From contig BBXU01001043.1 in assembly GCA_001598975.1 (NCBI GenBank), positions 23,954 to 87,953 of the forward strand: a stretch of DNA of 64,000 nt, written 5' to 3'. This DNA comes from Parachlorella kessleri. Lineage: Eukaryota > Chlorophyta > Trebouxiophyceae > Chlorellales > Chlorellaceae. The notes under the pieces are model-generated. The model saw nothing but the letters and a program-made list of their open reading frames with translations. It was not told the DNA's origin and did no database searches. Position numbers and translations under genes: made by a program. Position 1 is the first letter of the stretch. Each line of letters starts with the position of its first letter. This document shows, piece by piece, positions 1 to 9,315 of the stretch.

Positions 1-843
1 CAAAACCTAGGTGATCAGTGTGAGAAGGACCGCTTGTACCGCCCATGTGATGTACAGGGCCAACCTGGCAGACTGCCATTTCATTTGAGGGCAAATGCCA
101 AATCAGTCTTCTGTTGCTGGATGTTTGAAGATCAGAAGACGTGTAGCTGTACACAGTGAAAGGCTGGATGTAAGTGAGGCTGCGGACTTCCCCGTGTTCC
201 TGAGGCCAGTAGCAGTGGTTTGCTGCATGGGAGCTCTGATGCAAACTTTACTGTTGAAGGCTCACGTCTTCTGTGAAGCAGCTTTGGATTCGTTAAGCTT
301 GTTTGTTAGGCAAATTCAAGCAAAATTACCGTATATCCTGTTGTAGTTCCTAAATAACTGTCCCCAAAAGCACATACGCTTGCCACAGTGACCAAGAGGC
401 TCCACCATGCCCAACGTGTGTTATTGCTTTGTATTTGTTCAGCTTCAGGTACACAGCCATCCCTTTACAGCATGGCTGTCGCCGGCACACCCTCACCCGC
501 CACGTCATGCGAAGCCTGCTGCACACGACAAGCTTCTCAGCCGCCAACACATTGCACTGATCAACTCGCCACATCCCAACTATATGCACGCATGCGCATG
601 AGTTGATGCTCAACAGAGCAGCAGTAAGCAGTGGTTTAGCTATGTTAGGTCACCCAGAGGGCCTGTCAGTCACTTCGTTCACGGGGAGAGAAGCCAACTG
701 GAGACTACCAGACAATGTAGCACTGGGGGGAGAGCACTCCATGGACACCACCAAGGGAAGCCTACAGCAGGCAAGTCCATCCCCCAGACTTCACCTGAAC
801 AGCGCAGCGATTTACGCACTACGGAGGTGTGCGCACCCTCGCT
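1..843. other. Left-edge non-coding region
   Basis: I see no supportable gene here. From about 153 the sequence matches the stretch beginning near 5221 and is the 3' flank of the first dehydrogenase gene inside the duplicated unit. Open frames on both strands in this stretch have no recognisable domain and are interrupted or shifted in the other copy of the repeat, so I treat them as chance frames. Confidence 0.6.
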
Positions 844-3800
844 TCAACCCTCATATGTTATCCGGTAGATGGCTCCCTCCTGGTCCCCAGAAACCAGCAT
901 CGAGCCATCAGGCATCACTAGCAGCCCAACTGGTCGCCCTGCAAGGGGCAGGGTTGAGCAGGTGGCTGACAGAGAGTGCTACAAGCAGCACAAACCTTGT
1001 CAAACTGGCCATGCCGGAAACAAAGACTCTCCCTCTTCCTTCCTCTTCGCCTTACTAATGTGCAAGGCCTGCATTTCCTAGTAGGCTAGCAAGTCCAGGC
1101 TCTGTCATTGCCCGGCTTACCCCAGACCGAGCGGTTGCTCGGGCCGAAGTCTTGAAGCCAGCCGTCAACAAACACCTCATGCCCCGTTGACACACCATCC
1201 AGAGACACCTGCAAGCCAGAGACAAAGGGGTCTCAGGAAATTCAGAGTAGGGCCAAGCCAGCATGTGCCCACAGACACACAATAGGACACAACATCTAGC
1301 GAAAGGGCAGTGCCTGATAGAATACTGATTGTCCTAGCGAGCATTACACGCTGCAGTTGCTCCTGGAACCTGAGTAGTGTTTTGTCCTAGGCCGCCTCCA
1401 TTGAGCACTCGTCACAAAACCTCCCTCCTGCCACGTAGTACTCTTCTACCCCACCTTCATCCCACAAAACTGCGGCCTACTCTACCAGAACATCCAAGCG
1501 GCACAAACACGGCAGCCCACATGCAACACGCAAACACAGCCACTCTCCGCACATACCTACACCCCCACACACGCACACGCACCTCCACGGCAGCAAGCCT
1601 GTAACCGATGGGCGGGTCCCGGTTCCAGCTGCCGTGCTCAGCCACAAAGAGCCGGCCCCAGTACTCCTCCGGCCACAGCTGCTGGCGCCAGGGGCCCCCC
1701 TCCTGGGCGGGAAGGCCCTCTGGCGAGCTGGGGTAGAACGCGATCGCCAGGGGCGACACGTGAGCCCCCAAGGCTTGCACAGGCGTCCGCACATTCTCTG
1801 CATGGAGGGACACACCCAGGTGTGTGCGGTCTGTGGGGGGAGGGGAGAAGCAGACAAATGGCGCCGGCAAGCCGCCCACCAGTTGGCTATCCTGGTAAGC
1901 ATCACAAATCCTCGGGGTCAACCCCTTAGGACACACATGGATGGGCACAGCAGCGTGGGCACTTCAGCGAAGGTGCCGAAGCATTATCAAGCTGTACAGC
2001 AGCTATCCAGCACGACCCAACTGCAAGGGAGAGGCTATAGGCCAGGGTGGAATGTAATGGGATACCCCAGAGCTTGCCGGCTGCCTAGTCAGGCAACCCA
2101 CCTGCACACCAAGGGCCCTGCGTGTCGTTGGTGTGCAGTGTGGCATTGTTGAGCCCTGGGGCCACCTGCTGATCGTCTGAGAAGGGCTCCCCCGGGCCTG
2201 GGGCCCTGTCGTGAGGGTCCCCATTGCCTATCCTGCACGTCAACCGGAAAGGCAGGCAAAGCTTGTGTTGTATGCACCAGCAACCCAGTTGGCGTTGTCT
2301 CAACAATGCGTCATGCCTACTGGACAAAATCTGGACCTGAAGGTATCCTCCCACCCCACATAGCAGCGGAGAGACTACCATTGCTGCCCCCATGCTTGCG
2401 CGGCTATGCAGCTTCCAAACGCCTGTTACCGCAAGTGGCTATCTGGTACTTGGATCCACACAGCGGCCGCATAGGAAGCACCCCCTTCGCACCAGTGGCA
2501 AAAGGGGAATCCCCAGAAATCCCCTTCCTCGGTGGCCATCACGATGTTGTCATCGGGGCGGTCAGGACCCATCAAGTCCCTCTCAACTACACTGAAGAAG
2601 GTGCCTGGCAGCTCTGGATGGTCAGACCAGGCGATGCCCCCCACGTTCCGTATACCTGCGCCAGCAGTGCAACTCACTTAGCTGTGGGATGCACCGTGCT
2701 GTGCTGCCTGCTCGCACCGTGCTGTGCTGCCTGCTCTTACATGCCTGCTGCTCTGAGACGCCTAATGCCCCCCTTAGGCGTCTAATGCAGGGCCACTAGC
2801 TAGGCCCCTGGCTCACTCCCCACCACCACTCACACCCACACTTACCCCGAGCAAATGTCTCCATGCCACTCCCATTGAGGTCCAGGCGCTGCAGTGTGCA
2901 GAACATGTCCTTGCACTCCCCGATGTTGAAGGGGGCGGCTATTGAAACATAGAGCTTCTCATCAGGGCCCAAGGCTAGGGCCCGGAAACCATGGGTGGTC
3001 TGGGGAGGGAAGGGGGTCAGCAGCTTGCTGCGAACCAGGCTGCTCTGCAGGTCAGGCACAGAACAGAATGTTGTGGGCCAGCGCTGTAATACCATGAGCT
3101 ATGCCAAGAACTCTGATGGCATGGAGCCTTTGACACATAAAGAAAACCCTTTCGCAAAGTGGCGAGCCCAATGTTGGACAAGTTGCTGAAGGAATTCCAG
3201 CGGCCAACCACAAGCAGCACGTCAGGTGTGGGCAAGGTGTTGCATGCAATACAGCAGACCCTTGGCGGAAGCCAAACATGCCAAACACATATCACGCGCT
3301 TCTCACTCCTCACATTGCAACCATTCAGGACTGCAAAGTCGATGCCATCAAAGCGAGTCAGTTTCTCTGTCTCGGCCACGTATAGGGAGCCCTTGTGCCA
3401 GACAATCCCATTGGGGTTTTGCAGGCCAGTAAGAAGCGTGCAGCTTATCTCAGCCACACCATCGAAGTCTCTATCTAGGAGGGAGGTAATCTGCAGGTTG
3501 GCACCCATCCTGCTAAGCTAGCAACAGCACATGTGAAGCAAGCTGCGAGCTTTCAGGTCCAGGCTACCACCCTTGCAAACCTCCACCCTGGATATAGATA
3601 TACTAAGAGCTCAAGTATGGAACAAGGCATGGCATAGGCCTTCCCTCTCAGCACCACCCAAGGCACAGCCGCCACCACAGGCACAACAGGCGAGGGCGGA
3701 GCAGAAGGGCAATACTGACCGTGCCAGCGTCAGTTGAGGACACGTAGACAATAGTCCTGTTGCCCATGGCAAGCCCCAGGGCCAGGTTGCGAGCGTCTGG

Positions 3801-3959
3801 CACCTTGGTGTCAGTATATGGCGTGATGTGAAAGCCATCTGGCAGGTTCAGGAGAGTCAGGTTCGCTACCAACTGATCTGGCAACTTATCCTGCCCTTGA
3901 ACAGCAGCCAAGCAGGTCAGGAGCAGCGTTAAGAGCACGGCCACTCCTGCTGGAGGCAT
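844..3959 (-). CDS. Secreted glucose/sorbosone dehydrogenase-like protein, copy 1
   Basis: Eight exons, read 3959-3720, 3490-3314, 3044-2846, 2655-2493, 2232-2102, 1830-1583, 1208-1121 and 938-844, join in phase to 446 residues. The first 20 or so residues (MPPAGVAVLLTLLLTCLAAV) are a clear signal peptide, so the product is probably secreted or extracytoplasmic. The rest resembles the glucose/sorbosone dehydrogenase beta-propeller family, whose members oxidise sugars, often with PQQ. Visible landmarks are NGIVWHKGSLYVAE, a LDLNGSGMETFARG strand, GDFWGFPFCHW and the conserved HGSWNR near the middle of the C-terminal half. The start is the first Met before the signal peptide. Exon 1 ends at a GTCAGT donor, where copy 2 has GTGAGT. 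Relative to copy 2 it has one extra residue in STDAGT and two extra in AETEKLTR. Substrate and cofactor cannot be told from sequence. No disabling change is seen. Confidence 0.9.
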
Positions 3960-4472
3960 TGTCCCACAGCCGCGTTGGCCGTTCCGAGGATAATGATGTC
4001 CTCAGGCGCTGCTCCAGTAGCTCTTCCACCCGTTTAAAGTGCCTCTCCGTAGTCAGTCGGCCTCTTATTCACCGCGTTCTGGAGTTGGAAGCTGGATTCC
4101 TGTACCAGACATGTCATGATGTCGTAAAAAGCACCTGTGTGCAACAACTCGGTGGCTACCAGCTGAGCAAGTTATATTCCCAGAGCAAGTGTGAAAGGCC
4201 GTGGAGGTACGCGATCAATCACCAACGTGCGCCTCCAGCATGCTTGCGCCTTTCCTATGGCGGGAGGGTGTTCAGGGCGCCAGATGGGGAGGCATTTGAA
4301 GGTGTCCATGGACCGGTTGGCAGTCCTTACCGATGAGTGAATTTTGAATTCGTTTTTAGGCTCGCACATGATGTCCTTGATCACTTGTCGCTGGACACAT
4401 GCCTTGTCTCATATGGCATGAATTGCAAGGGGTTACATATAGTTCTCTTCTGAGTTACGATCTGCCGGTGCC
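3960..4472. promoter_or_regulatory. Divergent upstream region of dehydrogenase copy 1
   Basis: This stretch is the diverged counterpart of 8819-9315 and lies between the dehydrogenase start and the orphan exon. It is therefore probably the promoter and 5' UTR of copy 1. A 125-codon frame reading rightward from 3959 is open here, but the matching region in copy 2 has stops, so I do not call it a gene. No clear TATA box was identified. Confidence 0.45.
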
Positions 4473-4558
4473 ATGACAGTTGCCACAGTGCCATACAGGA
4501 ACATTTTTGGCCTTGCCCGGGCGTACAATCTCTCCCACTCTGCCGTCTTCAACCGCCT
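4473..4558 (+). pseudogene. Orphan exon 1 of a HIT/GalT-like gene (relic)
   Basis: The frame starting at ATG 4473 encodes 28 residues plus two bases, closely matching exon 1 of the intact gene at 9316-9401 (shared ARAY.LSHS.VFNR core). In the intact copy the exon is followed by the donor GTGAGT; here the first intron base is changed (CTGAGT, G to C at 4559), which should abolish normal splicing. The homologous intron continues to 4756 and stops exactly where exon 2 should begin. Unrelated sequence follows, so the rest of the gene was never carried into this copy or was lost. It cannot make the full enzyme; a short peptide ending at the in-frame TGA just after the exon is possible but unsupported. 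Confidence 0.8.
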
Positions 4559-5911
4559 CTGAGTCACCAGTGATCGTCTCCTCGCGTTTCCTTGTATGCT
4601 AGAGAAGGTAGTGTGACAAGCACTACTGGCTCTTGTGTCCCTGCGCACCTCACCGTGTAGGGCCCCCACAACAGTCTGCCTGCTGAACAACATTGGGTGG
4701 CCTGGCCGCTACTCCTCCACATGGTCATTGGTAGCAGTGGTGCAGGTTGGACGTCAGTGCAGTGCCATACCAATGGCAGGATTAACTAAGTAGATGGGCA
4801 GGCTGAGTATCCAGCTTGCTCAGCTGCAGGAAAATCATGTGTTTGTTGCCTCAGCTGTTGACCAACGCCCCGGCTATGCCCGCGGGAATGTCCATGATGG
4901 AGGCAGCGCAGCCCAGCCTTGTGAGCAGCCAGGGACCCCGGCGGGTAAAGCGTGTTACCTAGGGACTGCCCACGACGGCTACGGAGACCCTTATGCCTCA
5001 CATGAGTGGCATGAGCCTGGCACAGCATACCACTGTGATCAGGAGGCCTATGCTGTAGAGAAGAGGACCTGGGATGCCACAGGTACTCCTGCCCAAGTTC
5101 CACCTGCTAGGAGGCACCGCCCTGTCCCTTTTGACCCTTGAAATCCTGCCCGGGGCGCCACTCGGGACGCCCTGGGCACCAATTGAGCCGCCTGCTGCAT
5201 CCCAAGTTCCTCGTGACCCCACAGTGTCAAGGCTGGATGCAAGTGAGGCTACGGACTTCCCCGTCTTCCTGTGCCACTAGCAGTGGTTTTGCTGCATGGG
5301 AATCTGATGCACACCTAAGTGTCCAAGGCTCACTTCTTCTGTTGGTGCAGCATTGTATAGACAAGCTGAGTAAACATACCATATATGCTGTTGTATCTGC
5401 TAGCTAAGTGTCCCAGATATCAGATACGCTTGCCACAGTGATCAAGAGGCACAACCTTGCCCAACGCGTGTTATTACTTTGTATTTGTCCAGCTTCAGGT
5501 GCACTGTTATTCCTTTACATCATGGCTGTCAACCGGCACAGCCTCACCCGCCACGTCATGCGAAAGCCTGCTGCACACGACACGCTTCTCAGCGCCAACA
5601 CATTGCACATTATTGCACTGATCAACTCACCACATCCAAAGACATATACGCACGCATGCGGGTGCCTTACTGCTCAATCAAGCAGCAATAAGCAGTGGTT
5701 TAGCTATGTTAAATCACCCAGAGGGCTCGCAACTGTCAGTCATTTTGTTCACGGGGAGAGAAGCCAACCGGAGACCACCAGACAATTCAGCACCGGAGAG
5801 AGAAACTCAGTGGACACCACCGAGGGAATCCCTTCAGGGGGCAAGTCCACTCCCAGAACTTCAGCTGGACAGCGCAGCGATTTACACACAACGGAGGTGT
5901 GCACCCTCCCT
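4559..5911. other. Duplication spacer and 3' flank of copy 2
   Basis: 4559-4756 is relic intron 1 of the orphan HIT exon. 4757-5220 is unique sequence between the two repeat units; it has open frames on both strands (plus 4794-5141, minus 4786-5103) but no domain I can name. 5221-5911 is the 3' flank of dehydrogenase copy 2 and matches 153-843. No gene is called. Confidence 0.55.
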
Positions 5912-8818
5912 TTAACCCTCATATGTTATCCGGTAGATGGCTCCCTCCTGGTCTCCAGACACCAGCATCGATCCATCAGGCATCACTAGCAGCCCAACTG
6001 GTCTCCCTGCAATGGGCAGGGTTGAGCAGGTGGCCGCCATAAGTGCTAATAGCAGCTCAAACCTTAGCCACTGGCCATACCGCAAACAAAGAGTCTCTTT
6101 CTTCTCGCCTTTCTCATGTGCAAGGCCTGCATTCCTTGATAACAAGCAAGACAGGGGTCTGTCCTTGGCCGGCGTACCCCAGACTAAGCGGTTGCCGGGG
6201 CCGAAGTCTTGGAGCCAGCCGTCAACAAACACCTCATGGCCGGTCGACAGGCCGTCCGGGGACACCTGCAAGGCAGAGACAAAGGGGTCTCAGGGGATGC
6301 AAGCTAGGGCTGAGCCAGCATGTGCCCACAGACACACTATAGGACACAGCATACAATACAATACAATACAATACAGTTAAACAGTGGGAGGGCAGTGGCC
6401 TATTCTAGCACAATATCCTCGCAGCACAACCACGGCAGCCCCATGTGCAGTACACGAAAACACAGCCACCCTCCACACATACCTACAGCCACACACACAC
6501 GCGCACCTCGACGGCAGCAAGCCTGTAGCCAATGGGCGGGTCCCGGTTCCAGCTGCCGTGCTTGGCCACAAAGAGCCGGCCCCAGTACTCCTCCGGCCAC
6601 AGCTGCTGGTGCCAGGGGCCCCCCTCCTGGGCGGGAAGGCCCTCTGGCGAGCTGGGGTAGAATGCGATGGCCAGGGGCGTCACGTGAGGCCCCAAAGCTT
6701 GCACAGGCGTCCGCACATTCTCTGCAGGCAGGGACACACCCAGGTGCGTGCGGTCTATGGGGGGAGGAGAGAATCAGGCAGGTGGTGCCAGCAAGCCGCA
6801 CCACCATGTGGCCATCCTGCAGGGCGTCACACCCTCCCGGGGTCACACCGAAGGACACACATGGATGGGCACAACAGCGCGGGCACTCTCCCAAAGGTGC
6901 CGGGGGATTCTCAAGCTTTGCAGCAGCTATCCAACACGACCTCGATCGCAGGGGAGAGGCTGAAGGCCAGGGTGGAGTCCCTTGGGACACCTCAGTGCTT
7001 GCCGACCGCCCATGCGGCCCACCTGCACACCAAGGGCCCTGCGTGTCGTTGGTGGGCGGTGTGGCATTGTTGAGCCCTGGGGCCACCAGCTGGTCGTCTG
7101 AGAAGGGCTCCCCAGGGCCTGGGGCCCTGTCATGAGGGTCCCCATTGCCTATCCTGCAAGTCAACAGGACAGTCAAGCAAAGCTTATGTTGCCGCCATAT
7201 GCACCCGCAACCAACTCTCAGCCACTCGCGCAAAAGCGTTGGTGCAAATACTAGCAAAACCCTGGGATTAGCATGACCCCTACCCCGCCTAGTAGCTGTA
7301 AGCCTGCCACAGCTTCTCCACTGCATGCACAGCTGTCCACAGACGTTATCTCAAGTGCCTTATCGCGAAATAGCGCACAGGGCAGACGAGTGACTCCAAA
7401 CCACCCAGCGGCCGCACGGAAAGCACGCCCTTTGAAGGTGCGAATTCGCACCAGTGACAGAAGGGGAGGCCCCAGAAATCCCCTTCCTCGGTGGCCATCA
7501 CAATGTTATCATCAGGCCGGTCCGGACCCATATAGTCCCTCTCATCGACACTGAAGAAGGTGCCTGGCAGCTCTGGATGGTCCGACCAGGCGATGCCCCC
7601 TACGTTCCGAATACCTGCGCCAGGAGTGCATCAAACCTTGCTGTGGGATACACCATGCTGTGCCTGCCTGCTCTCAAATGCCTGCTGCTCTTAGACACCT
7701 ATGCAGGGCAACGCGCTAGGCCCCTTGTCATACTCACCACCACCACTCACACCACCCACACTTACCCCTGGCAAAGGTCTCCATGCCACTCCCATTGAGG
7801 TCCAGGCGCTGCATTGTGCAGAACATGTCCTTGCACTCCCCGACGTTATCGAAGGCGCCTATCGAGACATAAAGCTTCTCATCGGGGCCTAAGGCTAGGG
7901 CCCGGTAGGCATGGCTGGACTGAAGAGGGAAGCGGCTCAGCAGCTTGCTGCGTATGAGGCTGCTCTGCAAACCACTTACAAAACACACTGCTGTGAGCTC
8001 CTCCCCGTCAGACTGCTGGCCTACCAAGGCCTATGATGCCAAGGTAGGTTATGAGGTGGGGCCTGACCCTTTGTTGTCGGGGCTACGGCATGTAGCCAAC
8101 AACCAGCCAGCACGTCAGGTTGTGCTGCATGCAGCACAGCACGCCCTTGCGGAACCCAATCATACAGAGTACATAGCATCAACTCTCACTACTCACATTG
8201 CAACCATTCAGGACTGCAAAGTCAATGCCATCATAGCGAGTGAGTCTCTCCGCCACATATAGTGAGCCCTTGTGCCAGACAATCCCATCGAGGTTTTGTA
8301 GGCGAGTCAGAAGCGTGCAGGTTGTCTCGGCCACACCATCAAAATCTCTATCTAGAAGGGCGGTAATCTGCAGAATGGCACACAAGCTGATGAGCCAGCA
8401 CGAGAACAAGCAAAGCAAGCAACCCATTACGAAAGCTCGATAGCCTCCCATTAGGCTGATAGATTTGCGGAGGAGCTTATCTATTGAACAAAGCGCGGCA
8501 TAAGCGTCCCCCCGTCAGCACCAGGCACACCAGCAAGTGCAAGCATAACAGGTGAGGGTGGAGCAGAAGGGCAGTACTCACCGTGCCAGCGGTTGAGGAC
8601 ACATAGACAATAGTCCTGTTGCCCGTGGCAAGCCCCAGGGCCAGGTTGCGAGCTTTTGGCACTCTAGTGTCTGTGTATGGCACGATATGAAAGCCATCCG
8701 GCAGGTTCAGGAGAGTCAGGTTTGCTACCAGTTGGTCTGGCAAGTTTTCCTGCCCTTGAACAGCAGTCAAGCAGGGCAAGAGCAGCGTTAAAAGCACTGC
8801 CACTCCGGCTGGTGTCAT
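5912..8818 (-). CDS. Secreted glucose/sorbosone dehydrogenase-like protein, copy 2
   Basis: Eight exons, read 8818-8582, 8367-8197, 7964-7766, 7614-7452, 7153-7023, 6754-6507, 6265-6178 and 6006-5912, join in phase to 443 residues. Exon number and intron phases are identical to copy 1. The N-terminus (MTPAGVAVLLTLLLPCLTAV) is a signal peptide. The beta-propeller landmarks are the same: NLDGIVWHKGSLYVAE, GDFWGLPFCHW, and HGSWNR, here preceded by VAK rather than VAE. The C-terminus ends in AIYRITYEG as in copy 1. The family oxidises sugars or polyols outside the cytoplasm; the substrate here is unknown. The gene is divergent from the HIT-superfamily gene, with 497 bases between the two start codons. 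Intron 6 contains an ATACA pentanucleotide run that copy 1 lacks. Confidence 0.9.
6350..6375. repeat. ATACA pentanucleotide microsatellite
   Basis: About five head-to-tail ATACA units lie in an intron of dehydrogenase copy 2. The homologous position in copy 1 (about 1290-1300) has no such run, so the expansion arose after the duplication or was lost from copy 1. Confidence 0.85.
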
Positions 8819-9315
8819 GGTCCCACAGCCGCTTTGGCCGTTCCGAGGATATTGATATGCCCCTAAGGTGCTGCTTCAGTAGCTCCTCCACGGGAATGTA
8901 AAGCCTCTCCGTGGTCAATCGGCTTCTTGGTCAGCGCGTTCACGGAGCTGGAAGCTGGTTTCCTGTACTGGACATGTCATGATGTCGTGAAGAGCACCTC
9001 TGCAACAATTCGGTAGGCAGCCGTTGAGAAATTAATGGTGTACTTGAAGCAAGGTTAGAGGCTTGGAGGCAATCAATGTGGAAACCACCCTCTTGATGCT
9101 TGCGCCTTTCCTATGGGCGGGAGGGTGGTCAGGGCGCCAGATGGGGAGGCCCGCCCTTGACATTGTTTGGGGCGTGCCGGCAGTCTTTACCTATCAGTGT
9201 AAACACTTCTGTAGGCTTGCAGAGCGTGTCGCTGATCAGTTGTCGCTCATCATGCCTTTTGTTATGTGGCATATTTGCCACGGGTGTGTCTTACTTTAGA
9301 ATCAACACCGCTGCC
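8819..9315. promoter_or_regulatory. Shared divergent promoter region
   Basis: This stretch of 497 bases separates the start codons of dehydrogenase copy 2 (leftward) and the HIT-superfamily gene (rightward), so it must contain the upstream control sequences of both or at least one of them. The matching stretch in unit 1 is diverged. I cannot point to individual binding sites. Confidence 0.5.

Larger units (their letters stand above)
153..4756. repeat. Segmental tandem duplication, unit 1
   Basis: This unit matches 5221-9593 along its length, with substitutions and small indels mainly in introns and flanks. The left boundary lies near the shared ACAGTG/AGGCTGGATG stretch (about 153-165 against 5221-5235). 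The right boundary is at the shared GCAGGTT...GTCAG stretch ending at 4756 and 9593; after this the two copies share nothing. The unit carries a whole dehydrogenase gene, its upstream region and exon 1 of the divergent HIT-superfamily gene. Boundaries were read by eye and may be off by some bases. Confidence 0.9.

Noticed and set aside
603..1058. Open plus-strand frame of 151 codons antisense to the last dehydrogenase exon
   Set aside because: It covers a real exon on the other strand and is not preserved as one frame in the duplicate at 5700-6100; no domain is seen.
3959..4336. 125-codon plus frame upstream of dehydrogenase copy 1
   Set aside because: The homologous stretch in copy 2 (8818-9200) has stops in this frame, so it is not conserved as coding.
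6320..7135. Long open frames on both strands (271 codons plus, 308 codons minus)
   Set aside because: They run through recognised dehydrogenase exons 5 and 6 and their introns; the openness comes from GC-rich coding sequence. The minus frame includes real exon 5 but reads through introns.
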